64,000 bases of DNA from Devosia sp. SL43 (GCF_021729885.1 NZ_CP063401.1:3030501-3094500), one strand, 5' to 3'; shown: positions 1-9,991, counted from the first letter of the stretch. A program made the numbers and translations. Notes: a model not told the origin generated them from the letters alone.

Positions 1-253
1 CGGGATTGTAGCTGCGGAACTGGTGGCCGTGATAGCGCAGGGCCAGCGGCTGCGGCAGCGAACCGGGGAGCGGCTCGAAGCGACCGAAATGGGCGAGCCA
101 TTGTTTGTCGGTGAGGTCGGCCAGTCCCATGCGTGTGGCCCAGCGCTGGTCGCGATGGCGCAGGGTGGTCTGGGGGAAATCGGCCGGCGCGACGCGATCG
201 AAGAAGGTGTCGCCGAGCGTCTCGTGCTGCCGTGAAGCTTTGAAATCAGACAT
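1..253 (-). CDS. selO: SelO/YdiU family protein adenylyltransferase, 5' end only
   Basis: Read on the minus strand, an ATG at 253 opens a frame that stays open to the window edge, giving 84 residues of the N-terminus. It contains the segment LALRYHGHQFRSYNP, which matches the conserved RYxGHQFxxYNP region just before the nucleotide-binding core of SelO/YdiU. Known SelO proteins are pseudokinases that transfer AMP from ATP to Ser/Thr/Tyr of target proteins and act in redox homeostasis. The catalytic residues lie beyond the edge, so activity cannot be judged. The gene diverges from the HAD gene next to it, with roughly 75 nt between the starts. Identification rests on this one motif region plus the matching N-terminal style (FFDRVAPADFP). 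Confidence 0.8.
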   Translation of the reverse strand, partial: MSDFKASRQHETLGDTFFDRVAPADFPQTTLRHRDQRWATRMGLADLTDKQWLAHFGRFEPLPGSLPQPLALRYHGHQFRSYNP

Positions 254-330
254 GGAAACCCAACGCTATCACAACCCAGCCTTTCGCTGCGACGCCTAGC
301 GCCGTGGAACAAATCGCCCTATATCGGCTG

Positions 331-1017
331 ATGATGAAACCCCAAAGCGACATCCTGCGGCTAGCTCCATTCCAGGCCGTGATCTTCGATATGGACGGCA
401 CGCTGCTCGATACCGAAAGCGTCTTCAAGACCATCGTGTTCGAAGTGTGTACCGAGCTTGGTTTCGAGATGACCGATCTCATCCATGCCTCCATGGTGGG
501 CGGCAGCCACGAAAACACCAATCGACTGCTCATCGAATCCTACGGCGTCGCCTTTCCCTATACCCTGTTCGACGAGCGCTGCCGTGTCATCATGCGCGAG
601 CGCAGCCATGGCGGCGTACCGGTCAAGCCCGGTGCCCGCGAACTGGTGTCCGAGCTGCTGCAGCGCAAGATTCCGACGGCAGTGGCGACCTCCTCGCGCA
701 ATCCGCATGCGCATCACCATCTGTCGGCGGCAGGTTTGCTCGACATGTTCGAGACCATTGTCACCCGCGACGATGTGGTCAATCCCAAGCCGCATCCCGA
801 GCCCTATCTGACGGCAGCGCGCCGGCTGGGCGTCGATCCGCTCAAGTGCCTGGCCTTGGAGGACAGCCATTCCGGCGTCCGCGCCGCCCATGCTGCCGGC
901 ATGCAAACGGTGATGGTGCCCGACCTCGTGCATCCTAGCGAAGAGATCCGCGCCCTGGGCATCGCCATAATGGAAAGCCTCGACCACGTGCGCCTGGCCG
1001 CGTTCGACAAGAACTAG
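331..1017 (+). CDS. HAD-superfamily hydrolase, beta-phosphoglucomutase/phosphatase-like
   Basis: A 228-residue protein (237 if the in-frame GTG at 304 is used) with the HAD nucleophile motif DMDGTLLDTE near its N-terminus, a helical cap, the motif II threonine/serine region (AVATSSR), the lysine region (NPKPHPEPY) and the acidic motif ALEDSHSGVRAA. This order is typical of subfamily IA HADs such as beta-phosphoglucomutase-like enzymes and sugar-phosphate or nucleotide phosphatases. The substrate cannot be read from sequence. I prefer ATG 331 or 334 because the residues before them look non-conserved; neither start has a convincing Shine-Dalgarno. It stands alone, diverging from selO and 290 nt from the next gene. 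Confidence 0.85.
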   Translation: MMKPQSDILRLAPFQAVIFDMDGTLLDTESVFKTIVFEVCTELGFEMTDLIHASMVGGSHENTNRLLIESYGVAFPYTLFDERCRVIMRERSHGGVPVKPGARELVSELLQRKIPTAVATSSRNPHAHHHLSAAGLLDMFETIVTRDDVVNPKPHPEPYLTAARRLGVDPLKCLALEDSHSGVRAAHAAGMQTVMVPDLVHPSEEIRALGIAIMESLDHVRLAAFDKN

Positions 1018-1213
1018 GCGCAGCCTTCTAGCCTGCCCCCAGCATGTTTTTTTGGGCTGCATTGCTCGCTTCCGTCTCCGTCGCGCAACATCTCCACAAC
1101 AAAGCGCTGATTTGCCGCTGGTAATGTTTAAAGCTTTACCGGTTGCGGAAAGCTGGCCTTCACTGCGTCCCAAGTGCTTCCATTATATGGCTTTTCAACT
1201 CTTCTCCCCTCCA

Positions 1214-1228
1214 TTAACCGTACTTTAA
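1214..1228. promoter_or_regulatory. CtrA box candidate (TTAA-N7-TTAA)
   Basis: TTAA at 1214-1217 and TTAA at 1225-1228 are separated by exactly seven bases, the full-site spacing known for the alphaproteobacterial cell-cycle regulator CtrA. It sits about 80 nt before the start of the cell-wall hydrolase gene in an AT-rich stretch. CtrA is known to control many envelope and division genes. The remainder of the 1018-1308 gap holds a second TTAACC palindrome near 1245 but no other feature I can support. Confidence 0.5.
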
Positions 1229-1308
1229 GAAGCTAACGGCTATGGTTAACCAGCCGTAAATTTCGACTTCCCACCCAGACAAAGCTTGGCTAGTGTGCCG
1301 GCCGGGAA

Positions 1309-2295
1309 GTGACTGAAGGGTCCGCAACGACGGAACCACAGAAGGCCCGCCGGAAAAGACCGGACGGGCTCAGGGGTAAGGACGGGGCATTGACGCAATC
1401 CTGGCAGGCTATTGCTGTGCGTGCGGTATCGCATGCTCTCGCTCTGTGCGCCGTTGCGCTTGTGCTGTTCGTTACGCTTGTCCCTGCCCATGCCCAGACC
1501 ATCCGCGTTGCCGACGTAACGCCGCTGCCGGTTCCGGCCGAACTCGTGGCGCTGCGCGCCCGCCCGGCAATCGGGCCGACCCAGATGCCCGTCGCCGCTG
1601 GCCAGCAGCCGCTCACCCCACAATTGCTCGCCAACTATGTCGACCGCCAGAAGGCGCTTCGCGCCGTCAATGTGCTGGATGAGACGCAGCCGGGTGAACT
1701 CAATACCGATGTGCTGCTCGGCTACATTGCCCGCGGTTCGCTGGGCGGCAACAGCGCCATCTCGGCCATTGCCAGCTTCACTAGCCCGGTTGCCGCTGCC
1801 AAGCCCGAGCCGGCACTCAATCCGGACGCACTGGCCGCCTATATCGAGAACGGCTACCAGCCGGTCGAAATGCGGCTGCAGCATGCCAATGCCGAGCGTG
1901 ATTGCCTGGCCCAGGCCATCTATCACGAGGCCCGTGGCGAAAGCGAAGTGGGCCAGCTGGCCGTGGCCAATGTCATCGTCAACCGCGCTCGTTCGGGCAA
2001 GTTCCCCTCGACCCTGTGCGGCGTGATCTACCAGAACGCAGAAAAGGGCTATCATCGCTGCCAGTTCACCTTTGCCTGTGACGGCCGCAGCGATGTTCCA
2101 GGCGAACGCCGCGCCTGGGTGCGGTCCGCTGCGCTGGCGCAGGATGTTTATGCCGAATTTGCGCTGGGCGAAGATGTCGGCGCCATCCCGGGCTCGGCCC
2201 TCTACTACCACACGACCAATGTGCGTCCGAACTGGGCCAACACCTACAACGCCGTCTCCCACATCGGCTCGCATATCTTCTACTCGCCGAACTGA
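1309..2295 (+). CDS. cell wall hydrolase, SleB-like (Hydrolase_2 domain), secreted
   Basis: A 328-residue protein. After a basic N-terminus of about 30 residues comes a hydrophobic segment (LALCAVALVLFVTLV) ending in AHAQ, a likely signal peptide. The C-terminal third (about 195-328) carries the SleB/CwlJ hydrolase signature: AIYHEARGESEVGQLAVANV with the catalytic-type glutamate, then CGVIYQ and the QFTFACDG block. SleB enzymes cleave peptidoglycan glycan strands; in non-sporulating alphaproteobacteria they serve in growth or division. The region between (about 65-190) is low-complexity and Ala/Pro-rich. The GTG at 1309 is preceded by a weak GGGAA. A downstream start closer to the hydrophobic segment is possible. 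A CtrA-type box lies upstream. Confidence 0.87.
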   Translation: MTEGSATTEPQKARRKRPDGLRGKDGALTQSWQAIAVRAVSHALALCAVALVLFVTLVPAHAQTIRVADVTPLPVPAELVALRARPAIGPTQMPVAAGQQPLTPQLLANYVDRQKALRAVNVLDETQPGELNTDVLLGYIARGSLGGNSAISAIASFTSPVAAAKPEPALNPDALAAYIENGYQPVEMRLQHANAERDCLAQAIYHEARGESEVGQLAVANVIVNRARSGKFPSTLCGVIYQNAEKGYHRCQFTFACDGRSDVPGERRAWVRSAALAQDVYAEFALGEDVGAIPGSALYYHTTNVRPNWANTYNAVSHIGSHIFYSPN

Positions 2296-2360
2296 GGCGC
2301 TCCCCGACATCGTGACATGCTGAGCCGCCGCGCCGGATGATTCCGCGCGGTTGTGTTTGT

Positions 2361-2790
2361 GTCGCATGCCCAAGAGGGCAGCGAGGGCGGACCCCGAGAC
2401 GGCTTTCGCCCCTGAGTTTTAGTTTAGTGAGACGAAGTCCGCCTCGGGGTGCCGGTTTTTGGAACGTTTCCGGCGGCGGGAGGTCATAGCCTCTCACGGC
2501 CGAAACGCGAACCTGTGGGAGAAGGCAAAATCCCCACCCGGCTCACCCCACCACTGTTCGCCTGCAGGCCGCCGTGTGGGGTGATGGGGAGGAGTGTACG
2601 GGAGGAATTGGGGGTGGGGATAAGAGGGATAAGCTGAAGGGCCCGGTGCGCGCTGTCCCACCACTTCCTACCTCCCGATCAGAGGGGGAGGTTTCTCTCC
2701 ACTCATGAGACAGGATCGGATCACAAACAGAAGGCGGCGCCTCCTCCCCCATGATGGGGAGGATGGGAGGGTCGGGCAGCGCGCACCGCA
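2361..2790. repeat. composite intergenic repeat, copy 1 (hairpin block plus GC-rich palindrome block)
   Basis: This gap is closely matched, in the same order and orientation, by 14937-15350. The first block opens with GCATGCCCAAG and holds an inverted repeat whose arms are 2392-2408 and 2433-2449 (CCCCGAGACGGCTTTCG and its near complement), then a shared stretch around CACCCGGCTCACCCCACCAC. The second block is a pair of CCTCCCCC-type palindromes around 2670-2780. Short predicted reading frames in it share peptides such as RGESRLGVR with those of copy 2, which I take as an artefact of the repeat. The gap 2296-2858 has nothing else. Confidence 0.7.
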
Positions 2791-2858
2791 CGCGAGGTCC
2801 GCCCCAGCAGTAAGTGGCGCCCCGCAGGGCGCCACTTACTGTCTCGGGAGGAAACGAC

Positions 2859-4451
<1,593 letters not shown>

Positions 4452-4842
4452 ATCGGGCTCCATCGCCGTGTGGCGTCGCGGTATGGGCCTGAAAATACGG
4501 GAGGAAGTCGTCGTACAACCATCCCGAAATCGGTCGTAAGACGGAAGTTGCATCAGGCCCTAAGGTCGCAGCCAATTGGCCCTGCTGGTTGTACTGCCCT
4601 TGGCCGCGCCTTATTTACCGCGTAATTATGGCTTGCAAGCATGCCCACGGCCTCGGCTGTGGCGATATTCGCGTGATGGCGGTCTGCAAACGCCAGCTTT
4701 CTGCGCTTCCGCTGCTCACGTACAAAACGTACGCTGCGCTGCGGTTCTCGAAAGCCGTCGTTTTCGACTCGCCCTGACGCGAAACTCACCACAGCCAAAT
4801 GTCGCCGCGTGTTTGAAAGCGTCCGAACAAGAAAGGCAGCTC
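4452..4842. promoter_or_regulatory. shared divergent promoter region of pckA and chvI
   Basis: This 391-nt gap separates the divergent pckA and chvI starts. The frame of chvI stays open upstream to 4576, but the added peptide is Cys/Arg-rich and unlike any receiver domain, so I regard it as untranslated. It contains a small inverted repeat CGTAC-AAAAC-GTACG at 4719-4733. No confident -35/-10 pair is visible for either gene. AAAGG at about 4833 precedes the chvI ATG. Confidence 0.4.
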
Positions 4843-5559
4843 ATGCCCAAGATCGCCCTCGTCGATGACGACCGCAATATCCTGACGTCCGTCTCGCTGA
4901 CGCTGGAGGCCGAGGGATATCAGGTCGCCACCTATACCGATGGTGCCTCCGGGCTCGAAGGCCTGACGACCGACAAGCCTGACCTGGCTATCCTCGACAT
5001 CAAGATGCCGCGCATGGACGGCATGGAACTGCTGCGCCGCCTGCGGCAGAAATCCGATGTGCCGGTGATCTTCCTGACGTCCAAGGACGAAGAGATCGAC
5101 GAACTGTTCGGCCTCAAGATGGGAGCCGATGATTTCATCACCAAGCCGTTCAGCCAGCGCCTGCTGGTCGAGCGGGTCAAGGCGATCCTGCGCCGCTCGG
5201 CGCCGCGCGATCCCTCCGCTCCTGCCGGCGCTCCAGGCGAACCCGGCACCGGCAAGGCGCTGATCGAGCGCGGCTCGCTGGTGATGGACGAAGAGCGCCA
5301 CACCTGCACCTGGAAGGGCCAGCGTGTCACCCTGACCGTCACCGAATTCCTGATCCTGCAGGCACTCGCTTTGCGGCCCGGCGTGGTCAAGTCGCGCAAT
5401 GCCTTGATGGATGCGGCGTATGACGACCAAGTCTATGTCGACGATCGCACCATCGACAGCCACATCAAGCGGCTGCGCAAGAAGTTCAAGGCGACCGACG
5501 ACGACTTCGAGATGATCGAGACGCTGTATGGCGTCGGCTATCGCTTCAAGGAGCAATAA
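4843..5559 (+). CDS. chvI: response regulator ChvI (OmpR/PhoB family)
   Basis: A 238-residue response regulator. The receiver domain has the acidic pocket DDD at about 9-11, phospho-acceptor Asp52 ([12 protein letters not shown]), Thr in FLTSKDEE and the invariant lysine in FITKPFSQR. The C-terminal winged helix (about 140-238) reads [16 protein letters not shown] and ends [10 protein letters not shown]. It is the partner of the ChvG kinase encoded 9 nt downstream. In rhizobia ChvG-ChvI, gated by ExoR, responds to acid and envelope stress and controls exopolysaccharide, motility and central carbon genes. The start follows a Shine-Dalgarno-like AAAGG. Confidence 0.95.
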   Translation: MPKIALVDDDRNILTSVSLTLEAEGYQVATYTDGASGLEGLTTDKPDLAILDIKMPRMDGMELLRRLRQKSDVPVIFLTSKDEEIDELFGLKMGADDFITKPFSQRLLVERVKAILRRSAPRDPSAPAGAPGEPGTGKALIERGSLVMDEERHTCTWKGQRVTLTVTEFLILQALALRPGVVKSRNALMDAAYDDQVYVDDRTIDSHIKRLRKKFKATDDDFEMIETLYGVGYRFKEQ

Positions 5560-5568
5560 GCACAACAA

Positions 5569-7386
5569 GTGGCCATTCTCGATCCGGAGCTAGAATCCAA
5601 GCCCGATGCGACGTCCGAATGGCGCGCACCGGATAAACCTGTGCCGGACGATGCCCAACCGGGTCGGACACGGCGGCGCAATCCATGGCGGCTGCTGATC
5701 GCGCCGTTCGGCAAGCTCGCCAGTGCCATCAGCCGCTTTCTCGACTTCACCATTTTTTCGAGCCTGACCCGCCGCATCATCGTGCTCAACATGGCGGGCC
5801 TGCTGGTGTTGGTGGTGGGGATACTCTACCTCAACCAGTGGCGCGCCGGCCTGATCGATGCCCGCGTGCAATCGCTGCGCGTGCAGGGCGAAATCATCGC
5901 CGCCGCGGTGGCCGCCTCGGCCACGGTCGATAGCGACGTGATCTCTGTGAACCCGGACCGCCTGCTCGAATTGCAGGGCGATGGTACGGTGTCCTCGCTG
6001 TCCTATTTCGATCCGTCGCTGGAATTCCCCATCAATCCGGAACGCGTGGCGCCGCTGCTGCGCAACCTGATCACGCCCACGCGTACTCGCGCCCGCATCT
6101 ACGACCAGGGCGGGCTGATGATCCTTGATAGCGACAACATCTATGCCCGCGGCGAGGTGATGCGGCAGATCATCGCCACCAAGTCGGACGACGACTTCTT
6201 CCTCTGGGACTGGTGGAACGCGCTGCTGAGCTGGGTGCCGGGCGACAATTTCCCCAAGTACCAGGAATATGGCGTCGACGAAGGCAGCCGCTATCCCGAA
6301 GTGGCGTCGGCCCTGCAAGGCGCGCCGGCCGATTTCGTCCGTGTCGATGCGCAGAACCAGTTGGTCGTGTCGGTGGCGGTGCCGGTGCAGCGCGTGCGCG
6401 CCGTGGTGGGCGCCATCCTGCTGTCGACGGCGCCGGGCGATATCGATTCCATCGTGGCGCAGGAGCGCTGGGGCATTCTGCGCATCGCCATGATCGCGGC
6501 GGTGGTGCAGATCGCCCTGTCGCTGGCCCTGGCCGGCACCATTGCCGGACCAATGCGGCGGCTGTCGGCGGCGGCCGAACGGGTGCAGACAGCCGGCAAT
6601 GCCCGCGCCGAAATCCCCGATTTCAGCGATCGGCCCGATGAGATCGGCCATTTGAGCGGCGCCTTCCGCCGCATGACCGATGGGCTCTATAACCGCATCG
6701 AGGCCATCGAGCGCTTTGCCGCCGACGTAGCGCATGAGCTCAAGAACCCGCTGACCTCGCTGCGCTCGGCCGTCGAAACCCTGCCACTGGCCAAGCGGCA
6801 AGAGGACAAGGACCGGCTCAACGCCATCATCCAGCACGACGTGAAGCGGCTCGATCGGCTGATTACCGACATTTCCAGTGCCAGCCGCCTCGACGCCGAA
6901 CTGGCGCGTGAAAATTCGGAACGCGTTGACGTCGAGAAGCTCGCCGAGGCGATGGTGTCGATCCAGAAGGACATGGCGCTGGGACGGGGTGTCACCGTCG
7001 AACTGGTCAAGCGATCAGGCAAGGGCGCAGCCATCGTCAATGGCCATGAGAATCGCCTCGCGCAGGTCTTCGCCAACCTGATCGATAATGCCGTCAGCTT
7101 CTCGCCGGAAGGCGGCGTGGTGAAGGTGGCGGTGTCGACCGACGTGGACGACATCACCGTTGTCGTGACCGACGAAGGGCGCGGCATTGCGGGCGATTTC
7201 GGCAAGATCTTCCAGCGATTCTATACCGATCGCCCGGACACCGAGCAGTTTGGCGATCATTCCGGACTGGGCCTGTCGATCAGCAAGCAGATCGTCGATG
7301 CGCACAAGGGCACCATCCGGGCCCACAACCGCGAGGATCGTTCCGGAGCGGTATTTACGATTGTGTTGCCCCGTGCCCGCAAATAG
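5569..7386 (+). CDS. chvG: sensor histidine kinase ChvG
   Basis: A 605-residue inner-membrane kinase. A long cytoplasmic N-terminus is followed by a first membrane helix (about 68-88, IIVLNMAGLLVLVVGILYL), a periplasmic sensor of about 210 residues, a second helix (about 303-325), HAMP, and the dimerisation domain with phospho-accepting His389 in DVAHELKNPLTSLRSA. The ATPase domain shows NLIDNAVSFSP, DEGRGIAGDFGKIF and GLGLSISKQIVDAH. It phosphorylates ChvI. The GTG start at 5569 gives the N-terminal extension typical of ChvG. The order chvI-chvG-hprK with near-contiguous spacing implies one transcript. Confidence 0.94.
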   Translation: MAILDPELESKPDATSEWRAPDKPVPDDAQPGRTRRRNPWRLLIAPFGKLASAISRFLDFTIFSSLTRRIIVLNMAGLLVLVVGILYLNQWRAGLIDARVQSLRVQGEIIAAAVAASATVDSDVISVNPDRLLELQGDGTVSSLSYFDPSLEFPINPERVAPLLRNLITPTRTRARIYDQGGLMILDSDNIYARGEVMRQIIATKSDDDFFLWDWWNALLSWVPGDNFPKYQEYGVDEGSRYPEVASALQGAPADFVRVDAQNQLVVSVAVPVQRVRAVVGAILLSTAPGDIDSIVAQERWGILRIAMIAAVVQIALSLALAGTIAGPMRRLSAAAERVQTAGNARAEIPDFSDRPDEIGHLSGAFRRMTDGLYNRIEAIERFAADVAHELKNPLTSLRSAVETLPLAKRQEDKDRLNAIIQHDVKRLDRLITDISSASRLDAELARENSERVDVEKLAEAMVSIQKDMALGRGVTVELVKRSGKGAAIVNGHENRLAQVFANLIDNAVSFSPEGGVVKVAVSTDVDDITVVVTDEGRGIAGDFGKIFQRFYTDRPDTEQFGDHSGLGLSISKQIVDAHKGTIRAHNREDRSGAVFTIVLPRARK

Positions 7387-7395
7387 ATTGGCGGC

Positions 7396-7854
7396 ATGAG
7401 CAAGCCAAAAAACGTGCATGGCACGGGTCTGTTATTGGGTTCGACCGGTGTGTTGTTGCGCGGCCCGTCCGGCGCCGGCAAGTCGGTGCTGGCGCTGTCG
7501 CTGCTCGATCGCTGGGAAAATCGCGGCCTTCCGGCCTTCCTGGTTTCCGATGACCGCGTCGACCTGGCCGTGACCGGGCGGCAGCTCAGCATGCAGGCGC
7601 CGGCCAAGCTGGCGGGCCTCATCGAATTGCGCGGCCGCGGCATAATCAGCCGGCCGCACAAGGACCTGGTGACCCTCGATCTGGTGATCGACCTTGTCCC
7701 TGATATGGTACGCATGCTCGAGGAAGAAGAGTTCACCACTGAACTGGCCGGCATGTCGGTGGCACGCGCGCCGGTGCCCTATGGCAGTGTCATCAGCCTG
7801 GGGCATCAGATCCTGCTGGTGGTCGAGGCTATTTCCGCCCTCCCCAAGCCGTGA
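7396..7854 (+). CDS. hprK: HPr kinase/phosphorylase, short alphaproteobacterial form
   Basis: A 152-residue protein equivalent to only the C-terminal catalytic domain of Gram-positive HprK (about 310 residues); this short form is standard in alphaproteobacteria. The Walker A loop GPSGAGKS is at residues 23-30, preceded by VHGTGLLL, and the region LIELRGRGI corresponds to the HprK signature ELRGxGI. It phosphorylates a seryl residue of HPr in response to metabolites and can reverse the reaction. Ten bases after chvG and followed by EIIA-Man and HPr, it forms the regulatory PTS branch that has no sugar-transporting EII here. Confidence 0.94.
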   Translation: MSKPKNVHGTGLLLGSTGVLLRGPSGAGKSVLALSLLDRWENRGLPAFLVSDDRVDLAVTGRQLSMQAPAKLAGLIELRGRGIISRPHKDLVTLDLVIDLVPDMVRMLEEEEFTTELAGMSVARAPVPYGSVISLGHQILLVVEAISALPKP

Positions 7855-8032
7855 CAAAAAACCACTTGAATCGTGTCCATTTGGGGACAAGACTGTCCCA
7901 TGCTCGTCCTTTTTGGCCGGGTTCAGCTTTGCGCAACGTTCCCGATGGATACTGCGCAGGCAGGGGGCATGAAAATCTGGAATGCCGTCGGCGCCCCGTC
8001 GCGGGCGCATCTCGGCAGGCTGGGGACGTTGC

Positions 8033-8434
8033 ATGATTGGTCTGGTTCTGGTGACGCATGGCGCGCTTGCCAATGAGTTCAAGTCGGCGCTCGAACATGT
8101 TGTCGGCCCACAGGATCATTGCGAGACGATCGCCATCGGTCCCGATGACAACATGGAAAGCCGCCGCAACGACATTCTCGCCGCCATCGACAAGGCCGAC
8201 GATGGCAGTGGCGTGATTATCCTCACCGATATGTTCGGCGGCACGCCGTCCAATCTCGCCATTTCGGTGATGCAGAACCGCGCCGTGGAAGTGATCGCCG
8301 GCGTCAACTTGCCCATGCTGGTCAAGTTGGGCCGCGTGCGCGGCGACATGAACATCCGCGATGCGGTGAACCTGGCCCAGGAGGCCGGGCGGAAATACAT
8401 CACGGTGGCCAACTCGATCCTGGGTGCTGGTTAG
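8033..8434 (+). CDS. PTS EIIA component, mannose family (regulatory)
   Basis: A 133-residue EIIA-Man domain. The phosphorylatable histidine is His9 in LVLVTHGALANEF, followed by the fold's landmarks VIILTDMFGGTPSN and the NLPMLVKL segment. It accepts phosphate from HPr. With no membrane EIIC/EIID nearby it is presumed regulatory, as in Rhizobium and Brucella, where it reports phosphoenolpyruvate or nitrogen state. The start ATG at 8033 follows GGGGAC; upstream codons in frame are not conserved. The 178-nt spacer after hprK contains a GTCC-rich inverted patch but no promoter I can defend. Confidence 0.92.
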   Translation: MIGLVLVTHGALANEFKSALEHVVGPQDHCETIAIGPDDNMESRRNDILAAIDKADDGSGVIILTDMFGGTPSNLAISVMQNRAVEVIAGVNLPMLVKLGRVRGDMNIRDAVNLAQEAGRKYITVANSILGAG

Positions 8435-8491
8435 CATGGCCCCGAAAGGTGCAACGCGGTTTTCGGACACGGCCATGCGGGGACGTCTGTG

Positions 8492-8800
8492 ATGGACGGG
8501 GCAGGGGCCGGTCGGGCCGTTGCTCAACAACTGACCATCGTCAACCGCAAGGGCCTGCACGCCCGCGCCTCGGCCCGTTTCGTGCGCACCGCCGAATGCT
8601 TTGACGCCACCGTTAACGTCATCAAGGATGGCACGTCCGTCGCCGGCAACTCCATCATGGGCCTGATGATGCTTGGGGCCGGGCCGGGTTCGACGATTTT
8701 GGTGCAAGCGAGCGGCAAACAGGCGCGCGAGGCGCTGGAGGCCATCGTCGAGCTGGTGAATAACGGGTTTGACGAGGACGTCGAGGGGACGGCGGGGTGA
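8492..8800 (+). CDS. ptsH: phosphocarrier protein HPr
   Basis: A 102-residue HPr. The active-site histidine is in RKGLHARASARFV, and the HprK target serine is in VAGNSIMGLMML. HPr carries phosphate from EI to EIIA-type proteins, and seryl phosphorylation by the adjacent HprK damps this. GTG 8489 and ATG 8492 are consecutive; GGGGAC upstream suits the ATG best. Its TGA overlaps the GTG of the next reading frame (GTGA at 8797-8800), so the GrpB-like gene was probably translationally coupled to it. Confidence 0.92.
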   Translation: MDGAGAGRAVAQQLTIVNRKGLHARASARFVRTAECFDATVNVIKDGTSVAGNSIMGLMMLGAGPGSTILVQASGKQAREALEAIVELVNNGFDEDVEGTAG

Positions 8801-9329
8801 AGGATGCCATCGTGCTTGTGGCATTCGACTCGGCTTGGGCCGAGACCTATGCGCAGGCTCGCGATGAACTGCTGAGCCTGCTGCCGGTGCCCCCGCTGCT
8901 TATCGAGCATTTCGGCTCGACGTCGGTGCCGGGCCTGTGGCAAAGCCGGTCATCGACATCCTTGTGCTGGTTGCTGAGATGGCGCCAATCCACGCTGCCC
9001 TCCCGGAACTTGAGCGGGCTGGCTACGAATTCCGCCCCGACGTCTCAAGCCCCGCGCGGCTGTTCATGCGCCGTCATGGCGACGACGGCGAGCGCACGCA
9101 TCACCTTCATGTCCACACGGACCGGTACGACGTGCAGCGGCACCTGCTGTTTCGCGATCAGTTGCGCGCCGATTCCGGCATCCGGAAAGACTACGCCGCT
9201 CTCAAGCATGAATTGGCGCTCCGCCATGCCGGTGATCGCGAGGCCTATACAAAGGGCAAGGATGCGTTCATCGACGCCGTTGTGCAGGCGGCGGGCGGGC
9301 CTCAACGGCAGCCATTCTGGAACACCTGA
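8797..9329 (+). pseudogene. GrpB/Dephospho-CoA kinase-like nucleotidyltransferase, frameshifted
   Basis: Two frames together encode one GrpB (UPF0157) protein of about 177 residues. Frame 1 (from 8797) gives the N-terminus up to LLIEHFGSTSVPGL; frame 2 (from 8937) continues with AKPVIDILVLV and runs through THHLHVH to the end. In intact family members these halves are directly joined (HIGSTSVPGL-x-AKPVIDIL). The break is at about 8936-8938, where CTG and GTG share one G, so a single missing base explains it. No slippery heptamer is evident, so I call it a pseudogene or a sequencing error rather than programmed frameshifting. GrpB proteins have the nucleotidyltransferase fold with poorly defined substrates. 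Confidence 0.8.
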
Positions 9330-9430
9330 TTTTTGGGTGTCGCTGCCGGCAGCGCGTCACACGCACAATCCCGATTGCGGAACGTCCCGCCATCTCCCAC
9401 ATTGATCTCACAGGCGGAGAGACTCAAACC

Positions 9431-9934
9431 ATGCGGCGTATGATTGCCGGTATCGGCGGGTTGGGACTGGCGGTGGTGCTCAGCCAGTTCCCCGAATATG
9501 CCCAGCAATATACCCAGCGCCTTGGTGGGGCGGTGGACGAGTTGCGTACAGTTACGCAGCGATTTGATCGTGAGGCAGAGGCGGCCGGCCTAACGCGTCA
9601 ACAGGCTCTGGAGAGCTTTCGTACGGCAACCGATACTTTCGCCGCTGGCCAGGAGCTACGCGAAGCGGAGAATTTCCGCAGGTTGGAAGAATTGAACGCC
9701 GCCCTGACCCGCATCCAGGATGCCGGGCCCGTCGAGCGTCTCCAGTCGTTGCCGGACTATGTCGATACCGATATCGGCCAGCGGACCCTGGAGAACTACG
9801 TGTGGGCCGTGCCCTTCAGCGTCGAAGGCATCCTCTATGCTGGTGGTGGTTTCATCCTGGGCTACCTGATCCTGTCGGGTCTTTGGCGGTTTGCCGCCAT
9901 GCCATTCAGGAAGCGCTATCCGGCCTATCGTTAG
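9431..9934 (+). CDS. DUF2937 family membrane protein
   Basis: A 167-residue protein matching the DUF2937 pattern: an N-terminal hydrophobic stretch with LSQFPEYAQQYTQRLGGAVDEL, a helical, charged central segment (about 40-120), and a C-terminal membrane helix (about 137-158, ILYAGGGFILGYLILSGL) with a basic tail. The start at 9431 follows GGCGGAGAG. Its function is unknown; the layout suggests an inner-membrane protein with a periplasmic coiled coil. It is followed immediately by a perfect hairpin and then the promoter of ahcY. Confidence 0.82.
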   Translation: MRRMIAGIGGLGLAVVLSQFPEYAQQYTQRLGGAVDELRTVTQRFDREAEAAGLTRQQALESFRTATDTFAAGQELREAENFRRLEELNAALTRIQDAGPVERLQSLPDYVDTDIGQRTLENYVWAVPFSVEGILYAGGGFILGYLILSGLWRFAAMPFRKRYPAYR

Positions 9935-9960
9935 GGGATATAAACCTTTCTTTATATCCC
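9935..9960 (+). terminator. perfect 10-bp hairpin after DUF2937 gene
   Basis: GGGATATAAA (9935-9944) and TTTATATCCC (9951-9960) are exact complements around a 6-nt loop, starting at the base after the stop codon. There is no T-tract, so it could be a weak or Rho-assisted terminator, a 3' stabiliser, or an operator overlapping the upstream edge of the ahcY promoter. Confidence 0.5.
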
Positions 9961-9962
9961 AG

Positions 9963-9991
9963 TTGATTGCGGACGCGCCCTTGCGTATAGC
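9963..9991 (+). promoter_or_regulatory. sigma70-type promoter of ahcY
   Basis: TTGATT (9963-9968), 17-nt spacer, TATAGC (9986-9991). Transcription would begin near 9998, about 30 nt ahead of the ahcY ATG, leaving too little leader for a riboswitch. Confidence 0.6.

Noticed and set aside
4719..4733. CGTAC-AAAAC-GTACG palindrome as a ChvI operator
   Set aside because: Arms are only 5 bp and the sequence does not match any ChvI site I can recall with confidence.
4576..4842. N-terminal extension of ChvI
   Set aside because: The added peptide is Cys/Arg-rich and unlike receiver proteins; a ribosome site precedes ATG 4843.
8930..8945. Programmed -1 frameshift in the GrpB-like gene
   Set aside because: No X-XXY-YYZ slippery site or downstream pseudoknot-like structure is apparent; a one-base deletion is simpler.
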